A stretch of 64,000 nt of DNA from Dactylorhiza incarnata (lineage: Eukaryota; Streptophyta; Magnoliopsida; Asparagales; Orchidaceae), in the NCBI GenBank assembly GCA_033032865.1, contig JAWHQI010000266.1:2951501-3015500 (forward strand), given 5' to 3'. Shown here in pieces: positions 47,201-59,300 of the stretch. The position numbers and the translations under genes were made by a program. Below the pieces are notes generated by a model. The model was given only the letters and a program-made list of their open reading frames with translations, searched no databases and was not told the origin of the DNA. The first letter of the stretch is position 1. Each line of letters begins with the position of its first letter.

Positions 47201-50200
47201 CCTGCCACGTACCCGGAATCGACGCAGAGGATAGGGAAGTAACAAAAGCCTTATATGAAGAAGTTAAAGAGTCATATGAAACATAATTGGATAGAGGGTG
47301 TTTAGTGGATGAGCGAATACCTTTACGTAGAGCAATAGGTAACTCCAGGGACGCAGAGGACGAATCCGGCACTGGCTCTGATATTATGGAGAGAGGCTGA
47401 GTGTTTGGCCTTTTGTTTCTTCTAGTATATACTTGCAGCTCCTGCTCCTTCTCTTTTGGAATATCCACATTTGGCTCTTTGGGAATATGAGTAGGTGGTG
47501 AAGGAGGAACATTGTACGAAGGTGGAATAGGTAAAGGGAGGAGAGGAGTGCTCACTTCCAAGTGTGAGAGCTCCCCCTGAAGTGAGGACTCATAATATGA
47601 GGTGGTCTCATGAAAAGTGACATCCATAGAAACAATAACTTTCTTGCTAGGAGGATGATAACACTTATACCCTTTTTGTGTTGGAGAATAGCCAATGAAT
47701 ACGCAACGGAGAGCACGAGGATCAAGTTTTGTGCGAGCAATGTGATGAATGTGAACAAAGCATACGCAGCCAAACACACGTGGTAGAAGGGTAGTAGGAG
47801 GTATTCCCAGTTTGTGTAGAGGTGTACGATTGTCCAGGAGACGAGAAGGCATATGATTAATGAGATATGCAGCAGTGAGAAGAGCGTCCCCCCAATAGTA
47901 TTTTGGAAGGGACATGGTAAATAACAAGCATCGTGTCACCTCGAGAAGATGACGATTCTTACGTTCAGCAACGCCATTTTGAGCAGGAGAATGGACGCAA
48001 CTAGTTTGATGAATAATCCCGAGATCACTCAAATAACGTTCAAAATTGGAATCTATGTATTCACGACCATTATCACTGCGGAGAATTTTAATAGTGGCAC
48101 CAAATTGAGTAGAGATCATTTTATGAAATTGTTGGAAAAGAGGAAACACTTCATTCTTATTCCGCATTAGATATACCCAAGTAGTGCGAGAGTAACAATC
48201 AATAAAAGTTACAAACCAAGAACAACCAGAGATAGAGGCTACTGGGCAAGGGCCCCATACATCACTATGAATAGTATGCAAAGGTACAGAGCAAGGCGTA
48301 GAGAGATGATTAAAAGAAACACGCTTATGTTTAGCAAGTTCACAAATATCACATGTAAATGTCTTAAACACTGAAGGAGAAAAAGCAGGAAATAAGGATT
48401 GCATAGTAGTAGTAGATGGGTGGCCTAAGCGACGATGCCAAGTAGACAGCAGCGGGAGCCGATGGGCATGAAGAGCCTGGTGAACAGCGGAGTCAAACAC
48501 GTACAGACCATCTCGCATACTACCAGAGCCAATCACCGCCTTCGTCTTCAGGACCTGAAAGACACAGGAAGAGGGAAAAAAAGTGACGGAACAATTCATA
48601 GAGTTGGTAATATGACTAACAGATAAAAGGTTACGAGTGAAAGAAGGAACGTGCAGAGCTGAAGTCAAGGTAAGGGCAGAGCAATGGATGGATCCCATTC
48701 CAGCAATTGGAGAGAGGGTCCCATCAGCAATGCTCACCTTGTCTCGGCCAGACAAAGGGGAATAGGAAACAAAACCTGACGAAGATCCGGTCATATGGTT
48801 AGTAGCACCAGAGTCAATGATCCAATGTGTGGCAGGCGGTACAGTGGCAGCGTGGGCACTTGGACTCCCTGAGTGGCAGCGTGGGCCCTGCATCATGCGG
48901 CGGAGAAGCACCATCTCATCTGTAGAAAAGGACCCGGGTAACGAAGTGATCTCAGAGCTGTGGACACCAGATGTACTGTCATCAAGAACCTCAGTCAGGT
49001 GTGCAGAGCGGGGGGAAATGAAGTTGGATCGGCCACGACCACGTCCGCCGCCACGGCCACCCCGAGGAGTAGGACCACCTCGTGATTGAGGAAACCCGTG
49101 CAATTTGAAGCAAGTGTCACGAGTATGTCGACTCCAACCACAGTAGTCACACATCAGATGGTCTTTGTCAGTGGGCTTTGGCTTAAAATCCCGAGAATTG
49201 GTGATGCCTGAATGAGAAGTGAGAAGGGCTGAACCACTGGAAATGACCTCTGAGCTCCAAGACTGACGACGATCATATTCCTGCTGAACAATGCTATAGG
49301 TCTCAGCCAATGACGGGACCGGGGAGCGGCCAAGGATCTGAACAATGATCTGATCAAACTCTCGGTGTAAACCATGGAGAAACTCGAACACCCGGTTCCG
49401 ATCTTCATGAGCGCGCACAAGGAGGGCATCAGCAGAACAGACAAGTTCAAGGGACACAAAATGATCATACTCCTGATATAATTGGGTAAACTCCAAAAAG
49501 TAGGCTGATGGAGGTCGATCACCCTGTCGAAGGAGAAAAATCTTCCGGCGAAGCTGAAATATCTGAGCTGTGTTCCCTTTCTGAGAATATGTGGATTCAG
49601 CCCGCTTCCAAATGTCAGCAGCAGAATCTAAAAAGAGATAATTCCGCGCAATAGACTTGCATGGAGTTGATCAACCATGACATAACCAAGGAATTTTCTG
49701 ATTCCCATTTTGCCCAGGTGGAGTCAGACTCTTCTGGTGCCGTAATGTCCCCAGTGACATAGCCATACAACCGGCGACTCTTAAGAGCCAAGGCGATAGA
49801 TCGAGACCATGGTAGATAATTGGTAGCATCAAGGCGGATAGAGGTAATTTGTGAGGTCAGATGATCATGACCAACCCGGGTAGATCCAGCAGGTTGCGAG
49901 CCATCACTAGAAGTTATCACCTCCGACATGTTAACAAAACTGAGAACAAGAATCAGATGCGAAAAATCTGACCAAAAAACTGCCACCGGAAAAACGCCGG
50001 AAAGTCGCCGGAAGGGAAAAAAATGGACACCACCAATAGGACGGCCAACTGCCCTAGAACAATAAAGTCTTCATGATGGAGGTCAGAAAATGCATAAAAA
50101 TGGAGGAAGATGCATTTCCGGGAGAAGAACAAAAAAGTAGGAGAAACACAAGATCCACGATCTAGGAAAAACTAGCAAAGGGATGAAGCGATCCTCATAG

Positions 50201-50351
50201 TAGTAGATAGAGGAGGAAAAAGCGAAACTTTATTGGAAGAAATTAGGCCGATCGAACGGTGAACGGAGCGGCGGCCATCCATCGAGCCCGATCAGCACGG
50301 ACGGACCGATCGGCGGCTCTGCGTCAAATCGGCGGGAAGGAAAGGAGAGAG

Positions 50352-50392
<41 letters not shown>

Positions 50393-53300
50393 CGGCCGGT
50401 GAAGGAGAACGGGGAAGACGCACGAAGGAGCGGCGGGACGAGGGTTTTCTCACGGCTCTGATACCATGTTGGCTTAGGGCAACGTAACATCATACTTAGA
50501 ATAATGAGGGGTCCCCTTTATATAAGAGGGGAGAGTACATGGGTAAAATAAGATAAAAGATAAAAATAAAATCATAAACCTAACACCGCTCTAGCCAATC
50601 CTTCCCCGGATATGGCCTTGAGCACCCCCTAGATCTAATCACCTAGACCTAGTCGCCAACACACGCGGCGAATTCCCCCTAAGCCGCGCAAGGACCTAGT
50701 CGCCAAACACAAGGCGATTTCACTACAAAATACAATGGAATGAAATAATACAAATAAAGACTCCCTCTATGAGATTTTCTGGAGTTGATGATGAAGGACC
50801 GCTGTGGCTCAAGCGAGGTTGATGCGATCGTTCTTCGGATGCAGCGTGATGACTTCCTTCTCCAGAATTCTTCTTTGACTTTGAGTCGGAGATGAGAATT
50901 CGGCAGAGTAACAGCTCTGGAATTTGGCAAGGGACTCTCTCTGGGATGATCAACAAAAAACGAGAAAGAGAACTCCATTTTATAGAACTCCGCGCTAGCG
51001 CCTGCGGTAGCACCTAGCGCCTGCGCTATCGTTCGTGTTGAGCGGTTGCGAAACCGTCGGCGACGTGGAGCTGTGCACGAACTTGAGCTAGCGCTGGCGG
51101 TAGCGCTAGCGCCTGCGGTAACCACTAGCGCTAGCGGTAGTGCTTAAGCTCAGTTTGTTGGTTCCAAGCTGCTTTCTACCTGTGGAGTATTGCACCTATA
51201 GTTCCTGCACACTATAAACACACGACAAGCAAGATCAAACACAATTTGAGATTTGTTATTCTCAAACAAAGGGATGTGACACACAAGTCCAACAATCTCC
51301 CCCTTTTGATAATAACAAATCCTCTTAGCAAGAAATCAACAAAGTTGTTTATGGTAAATGATAAGCGAGATAAAAGTGCAACTATAGTATATGATAAGCA
51401 TGAGAATAGTGCATACTCCCTCTATCTTAATGCTCCCCCCACATAAATGCAATTTATATTTTACTCCCCATAAGTTACAAGAATTAGTCTCCCCTTAATC
51501 TTCTAGATTTCTTCAAATAATCTCCCCCTTTTGGTATTATCAAAAGAAGGTGGGGTGAGGGTAGTAAGGAGACATTTTTTATAAATGATAAATCACGATC
51601 GAGCTTTTGTAATATATGAAATGATAAAGAATTTAAGCATAAGTTATATAAGAGACTTCAAATAAAAAGATAAGAGTTGTAAGCAAGCGGAGGATTATAA
51701 GAAACATCTTTTTGTAAGCATGAACAACATAAGTAAAAATATGAGTTTAAGTTCAAAATTGAAAGATGTTTTAACATTTTTTAAATCTCAAAGTTTTTCA
51801 TAAAAATACCAAACATGAAATGAACATATCAAAAAGAGATTATACTACAATGTTACTTAATTTCAAGTTTAAGTGATACCAAACATTGTAGAGATCATGG
51901 TAGGTTATCTAGTGCATTTCTTATATAAAGAGTAGTATAGATAAAGCATTAGAATCCAATACTCATGAGAAGAAGTGTTATGAAAGATAATGAAGTGCAC
52001 ATAAGTGTATTTTGAGCAATGTGAACAAATGATTTAAATCACAAAATACAAGTCAAATGTAGAGTAAAGTGCACAATAAAACACAAGTTTATTAACTTTC
52101 ACACACTTTTTTGCACAATATTTTTGAAAAAAAAGTGGTGTACTAACCAAGGTTTGCACAAGACACTTTACTATTCTTTCCAAGGTGCTCAACCTCACAA
52201 TGCTTAAGAAGACTTATCAGGAGGTTCAAGTAGTGCTTGGTGGAGTTATATTTATCTATTTTTTGTTCACTTTTGTGAGACAATATTCTCCGAATACACT
52301 TGTTTTTCAAACCCAACATAATTTTTTTTTTTAAAACCACTTTTCTTAATTTTTTAGTGCAATTCAAATGTAGTGTAGATAATAAACTTATGAAAATTTT
52401 AATTCATTGTACAATTACAATACACAAACAAGCATTTTTAGATTTAAACACACATGTAGATTACCAAAATAAGTGAGTGAAAATGTATCATTATCAACCA
52501 CAAAACATTTACTCATACTTAGAGGCATGGTAAGCTTTGTTCTGCACATATGTGTCAATGCAATTGATGCACTTAAATAGATATATCAAAGCATGATAAA
52601 CAAAACAATGTTTATAGTAATTTGAAGAAATAAACTTCAACATTGTAGATAATTCTAAATGATAGAATCCATACATGCTTGTTATTAGCAATAAAGATCA
52701 TACAAATTTTTTTGTTATTTTGAAAATTTTAATAAAAGAAAAAAACAGAAAATCACAAAAACATATTTTTGTATTTTTGAATTTTGAAATTTTGTAGTTG
52801 ATTTTCCATAAAATAGATAAAACAAAAAATAACAAAAGTCAGAAGTACAAAATTAAAGTAGTAAATATGAACTAAAATATTTTTGTAGATTTCTAGAAAT
52901 TTTGAAAAACACAAAATTCAAACACTCACGCTAGCGCTAGCGCGGGAAACAGTAAGTGAAATAATGAAGATTTTAAAATTCTGTTTTTTGATATTGATTA
53001 GGGGTCTTAAGAGTAGTCTTATGCAAAAATTTTGTAATTTTCAGAGATGTCTTGATTCTCAAATTGCATAAAACATTAGCGTTTTACATGTTATTCATCC
53101 TAAGATGTCTAAGACTCATAATTCCAACCTTAACATTTGAAACCTTGCATCGGGAAGAGGTTTAATGAATATATCAGTAAGTTGAGAGTCTGTGCCAATG
53201 AAACTTATTCTAACATTTTCTTTCTTAATGTGATCCCTTATGAAATGATGACGTACATCTATATGTTTGGATCTAGAATGGTGTACCGGATTATTTATAA

Positions 53301-56300
53301 GATCAATGACACTCTTGTTGTCACATTTTAATTCTATATGTTTTAGATGAAAACCAAAGTCCTCTAAAGTTTGGCTCATCCATAGTGCTTGTGCACAACA
53401 ACTCCCTAGTGCAATGTTTTCGGCCTCCGTGGTGGAGAGTGCAATCGAATTTTGTTTCCTACTAGTCCATGCAACTAATGAAGATCCTAGAAAGTGGCAA
53501 GTACCGCTAGTACTTTTTCTATCAAGTGAGCATCCGGCATAGTCCGAATCGAAATAGCCGTGAAGTGTAAATGAATTATTGTGCGGGTACCATAATCCTA
53601 ATCTAGATGATCAAATTAGATATCTAAAAATTCATTTTACCGCTTTTAAGTGAGATTGTTTTGGATTGGCTTGAAATCGAGCACACAAGCATACAACAAA
53701 CATAATATCGGGTCTAGTTGCACTAAGATAAAGTAGGGATCCTATCATACCTCTATATAAGGTTTGATCAATTGAAATTCCCGATTCATCTTTTCCTAAT
53801 TTAAGTGATGCACTCATTGGTGTAGAAACATGTTTAAGGTTTTCAAATCCAAAGCGTTTAAGCATATCATAGACATATTTGGTTTGACATATAAAAATAC
53901 CATCATTTCTTTGTGATATTTGAAAACCAAGAAAATAAGAAAGTTCTCCTACTAGACTCATTTCAAATTCATTTTTCATCACTTTAATAACTTCATTACA
54001 CAACTCTTCATTAGTAGATCCAAAGATTATATCATCAACATATATTTGCAAAATAATTAAATCATCATTGTCGTGCTTAATGAAGAGTGTTATCCGCACT
54101 TCCCATAATATAATCCTGTTTCAATAAAAATAATGTAAGTCTTTCATACCATGCACGGGGCGCTTGTTTTAAACCATAAAACGTTTTTTCTAGTTTATAA
54201 ACATGATTGAGAATTTTTTCATTAATAAAACCGGAGGGTTGTTCAACATAAATTTCTTCTTTTACAAACCCGTTAAGAAAAACACTTTTTACATCCATTT
54301 GAAATAGTTTTATTCTTTTAAAACTTGCAAATGCTAGAAAAATTCTAATAGATTCCAACCTAGCAACGGGTGCAAAAGTTTCATCAAAATCTATTCCCTC
54401 GATTTGTGAATATCTTTGTGCTACTAAGCGTGCCTTATTCCTAGTGATTCTAGACTCACCATCTAATTTATTTTTAAAAATCCATTTTACACCTACAACC
54501 GGGTGACTAGATGGTCTTTCCACTAATTTCCAAACATTAATACATTATGTCGCTCAAATTGTTCTAACTCTTCATTCATAGCTAAAACCAAAGTTCATCA
54601 TTTAAAGCGGTAGAAACGGTTTTGGTTCAATTTCGGATACAAAACAAATATTTGAATGAGATTCATGAAGAGAAGATCGAGTTCTTACCCCAATAGATGG
54701 TTCACCAATTACAAGTTCCCGTGGGTGATCCTTTGTAAATTGCAAGGCGCTTGGAGGCACATAGACATCTTCCTTGGCCTCCTCTCTTTCTTCTTTGGAA
54801 GGTTCCTCATCACCATGCTCCAAAGGTTGTAAGAGATCATCCTCGTTGCCTGCGGAAAGTTTTTCTACACAAGGAACAAACTCATCAAATTTCACATTTA
54901 TTGACTCTTCAACTCTATTAGTTCTTTTATTTAAAATTCGATAACTTTACTAGTTGAAGAGTACCCAAGAAAAGTTCTTTCATCACATTTTTCATCAAGC
55001 TTTTCCAAGCTATCTTTTGTATTCAAAATAAAACATTTACAACCAAAAACTTTGAAATAAGATACATTATGCTTCTTTTGAAAATAAAGTTCATATGGTG
55101 TTGAGATTAAGAGATGGGCGAAGCATGATTCTATTCAACATAACATGATGTATTTACGCCTTCGGCCCAAAAAGACTTAGGTAATTTATATTCACATAGC
55201 ATAGTGCGTGCTAGTTCTTGAAGTGTCCTATTCTTTCTTTCTACAACACCATTTTGTTGTGGTGTGCGTGGTGCGGAGAACTCATGTTTAAAGCTTAACA
55301 TATCACAAAAGGATGTAAATTTTTCATTTTCAAATTCTCCTCCATGATCCGAGCGAATGCATTTAATTTTTAAATCACTTTCATTTTGAATACGAGTACA
55401 TAATTTTGCAAATTCGCAAAATGCATCGGATTTGGAAGAGAGAAATAATGTCCAACAATATCTTGAAAAATCATCTATTAAAACATATGTATATAATCTA
55501 CCACCAAGACTTGCAGTGCTAACGTGACCAAAAAGATACATATGAATTATTTGCAAGGGTCTTGTAGTAGAAATGAAATTTTTACTTTTGAAAGAGGATC
55601 TAAAAAATTTACCTTTTTGACATGGTGAACAAAGTGAAGGTAAAGTTCCATTTAACCTAGACAATCCTCTGATTAAATCACTTTTGACAAGTTTTACAAT
55701 AAGTTTTGTGCTAGCATGCCCTAGCCTTTTATGCCAAAGTTCTAATTCATCATTTTTAGTGATAAAGCATTTTATAGATGATTTAGAAAGATCATGAAAA
55801 GAAACTATATAAACATTATGTATTCTTGGTGCAGTTAGTAAAATATCTTTTGTAGTAGAATTAAATATTTTGCATAGATTAGTGGAAGATTCAAATAACA
55901 CATCTAATCCTTTATCACATAATTGGCTAATAGAAATTAAATTGTGTTTTAATCCTTTCACATAAAAAACATTAGATATAGTAAAGGATTCGTTACCAAC
56001 TGTACCAATTCCCATGATCCTTCCTTTTCCGTTATCGCCAAACGTCACGATCCCTCCTTTCTTCTTTTTTAGGCTAAGGAATTTTGCTTTATTGCCCGTC
56101 ATGTGCTTGGAGCATCCAGAATCCAAGTACCACACGTCTTCATTTTCCTTAGCCTGACTGCACATCTAGAAAGAAGATGAGAGTAAAGATCCGGATACCC
56201 AAGTGCTACCACCCATAGAATAAGTGGAAGCCTTAGGTACTCAGATTTGCTTTAAAGTAGTTTGTTTTGATTTTCTGCAAGAACTAGACGTGTGACCAAA

Positions 56301-59300
56301 CCTATAACAGTTTGCACACGTAATAAAGGGGGTTGAGACACTTTTCTGAAATTTTTTCTTGCTGGATGAAATCAGATTTTCAGAAGAAAAATATTTTGTA
56401 AAAGAAAATTCAGGCTTCTTGTATGAGGTGCTAGCGCCGGCGTTAGTGGCTAGCGCCGGGCGGTAGCCCTCACCTCGATATCCGAGCCCAAATTTTCCAG
56501 ACCCATGGCACTGGTTCCCTAAAATCATTTCCAGTGATTTTTGGCCCATTCCAAATTTTTTTTATTGCCATGGTGAGATCATTTACTTGTGCTTTAAGTG
56601 ATGAATTTTCTTTCACAGGCATGACACACCTATTTTCAAAACCTTTCTTATTATTTTTAATTTGCACAAGAGAGGCTTCTAATTTTCTTTCTAATTCCCC
56701 CTTCTCTTTTGTAAGAGTTTTGGCATGAGAGAGGGCTTTAGAAAGAGACTCTTCAATATCTTTTGCCATCTTAGTGGAATGATCACACTCTTGGCAAGAA
56801 GCCTTTCTCTTTTCTAAAATAAATCGAAATCTATTGTCCTCTATCCCTTTCAGTTTTGCTTCTTTCTTACGTTTATTAAACTCAGAAATCCCATCTATTT
56901 TAGACTGTACAAGTGTATTAGCCTTGTTGGAAAGTAAAGAAGGAAATACTTGATACTATTATTCATCCACTTAGGGGCATTATATAGGAGTTACAACAAG
57001 ACGCATAACACCGATAGGCGGTGTGGGACTAAACACATAAACATTAATAATACTTAAATATTAATAATTCCAACACTCCCCCTCTAGCTGGAGGGGAAAC
57101 TTCCATCTTGGAAACATCAAATAACGACAAAGGAGGTAGACGATGTGGGGCAAAACATCAGACGAGCCATCTAGAAAAACTCCAAACCTGGGACAGCCAC
57201 ACACGACGCAGGACCCACACACGACGTGGACTCGCTGGAAACCGATCAACTAACATCACCTACACACAACATGCGAAAAAAGGAATGAAAATGAGGAGTA
57301 AATCATCAACCGAGCAACCATGGATAATCCATTGGGGATAATCTGTCGGGGATACATTATAACAAGAGCGGTCCCACACGACACAGTCCCACACGACACA
57401 GTCCCACACACCACAACCCGGTGAGATTTAGAGCACTAACATCAATCGTGTCCCCAACACACGACCAATCGAAAGAAAACATGAGGAGACACATATGACA
57501 TAAGCCTGGAGGCCGTGTGGAACGAAGACGAAAAAGTCGGGAAAGATCATCTGAGTCGCCTTCATCCCAACACTCCCCCTCACGTGGATAACACGTGCAT
57601 ATAGACAGAACAGGACCTAAACAAACATTAGGACAACAGATAATTAAAAAACACATACGACAATAACACAAAAGAAACATAATAGAATAACTAAGACTTC
57701 ATCAATAGTAAGCTGATTGATGGGAGTAGAGACATCGAGGAGGACAACATCAACAGCGGGATCCACGAACGAGAGCAGCAGCCAGACTATAAGGAGAGCC
57801 CGACGGGATCAAGAAAGCTGGATCACCGCAAGCAGTTGAAGATAGCGACATCAGAGGGCGCAACCGACGATAGCACAGAGCAGAAGATCGATGACCAACA
57901 GCGGTTCGACGATGACCAACAGCAGCGGGAGAAGCTCCAACGGAGGATATCGACAACAACAACAATCGACGACGGGATCGATCACAGGAGATCGTCGAGA
58001 AATGAGGAAGGAGACTTTCCTTGACTGGATTGACGAAGCCAGCGGGCTAGAGCAGCAGCAGGTTCGACGGGATGAAAGCATAGGAGGGATCGTCGATCAG
58101 CGTCTGGATCGGGAGAAGATGCGCAGCCGACGTCGAGAGGAGAGACGTCCGCTCCGTTGATGGAAGGAGCTGACGGGATCGAGAAGGAGGACGTGCTGAC
58201 GAAGAAAACAGAGCTCGACGACGAGGGGTCGACGACGAGCAGTCGATGGATCTGCGATGGAAGAAGCCGAGATTGACGAAGAAGTGGGAGCGGAAGATTT
58301 CTGACAGAAATTTCAGATGACCAATATTTTAGGGCTCCGAAATTTCAAGGAGGAAATAAAACCCGCTTTGATACCATGTTGGAAAGTATAGAGAGAAATA
58401 CTTGATACTATTATTCATCCATTTAGGGGCATTACATAGGAGTTACAACAAGACGCATAACACCGATAGGCACTGTGGACTAAACACATAAACATTAATA
58501 ATACTTAAATATTAATAATTCCAACAAGCCGCAATGTCCGGCTTGGTATATACTTTATACAAAGTTTAACCTCTTCTTTGTACCACATAAACCATGCTCT
58601 TGATGGAGTCCATTTTAGTTCTGACAAAGACGAACTTCATATTTAATTTTTTTTATATTTCTCATAAAGATCTGCAATGTACCCCAAACCCTCATTTTAT
58701 GATGTTCTAATTTCTTTATCAATTGAGCCTTAAGATGCTTGGTCATATATATGAGTTTACATCTAGCAATTTTTTGCCTTAATTTGCCATACCTTCAAAA
58801 TGCCTCCTCCCCATTTTCAATGTGTTAAAGCACAAGACTGAAAGCCCATTAAGGGGTCTATTGTACATTTTTCTTTTTTGTATTTAGTCCCACATCTTCT
58901 ATTGTAATTTCTTCCTCCTCCTTTACTTGATATAAAGAGGGAAGCTCTCGTGTAATAAGTTAGATAATTTGAAATAATATTGATTTATATTTCAAACTCT
59001 CACATGATATGAGAGCGAGGAGAAATCACTCGCTGCTCTCCTCTCGCATGAATACTCCCGCCCTCACACAAAATCTTTCCGGTCTCGCGTGAACACTCTC
59101 GACCTCACCAAAGCTCCCGCTGTCCTAACAATCCCGCTCCCACGAACAGATCAATCCCGTGTAATCACAACCCCAACAAATCCCGAGCGCTCGCAGTACC
59201 TACGGTATATTTATAGGCCCTTCCACTGCGACCTCCCACAAAAAGTCTCCTGCTAACTCCATTGTCGCAGTGCTCGCCGATCCAGCTCGTCAAGCTTGGG

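Larger units (their letters stand above)
45555..50585 (-). mobile_element. Copia element 4, very recent, identical LTRs (TSD CCGCT)
   Basis: LTRs 45555-45673 and 50467-50585 are 119 bp each and identical by eye. CCGCT is duplicated at 45550-45554 and 50586-50590. On the minus strand the primer binding site TGGTATCAGAGC (50455-50466) abuts the 5' LTR and AACTTGAGGGGGAG precedes the 3' LTR. The element is 5.03 kb with a long polyprotein frame, the youngest insertion in the window by LTR identity. A GA/CT microsatellite (about 50358-50391) lies in its leader. Confidence 0.95.
45194..51294 (-). repeat. 3' LTR of SIRE-type element, split by copia 4
   Basis: Pieces 45194-45554 and 50591-51294, about 1.07 kb after removing copia 4 and its duplication. 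It ends TGTTGGA/TCCAACA. The part 50990-51140 has repeated GCGCTAGCG-like palindromic units (AGCGCTAGCGCCTGCGGTAGC). Confidence 0.8.
45194..58626 (-). mobile_element. SIRE-type copia element, split by two later insertions
   Basis: The 3' LTR is 45194-51294 (split by copia 4). The polypurine tract AAAAGGGGGAGAT next to TGTTGGA at 51294 is the signature of SIRE/Maximus-type copia. RNase H, RT, integrase, protease and gag follow up to about 56924. Gag resumes after a small LTR element at 58527. The 5' LTR was not found, so the element is 5'-truncated or its end lies in unrecognised sequence near 58627-58822. It sits inside copia 2. Confidence 0.8.
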
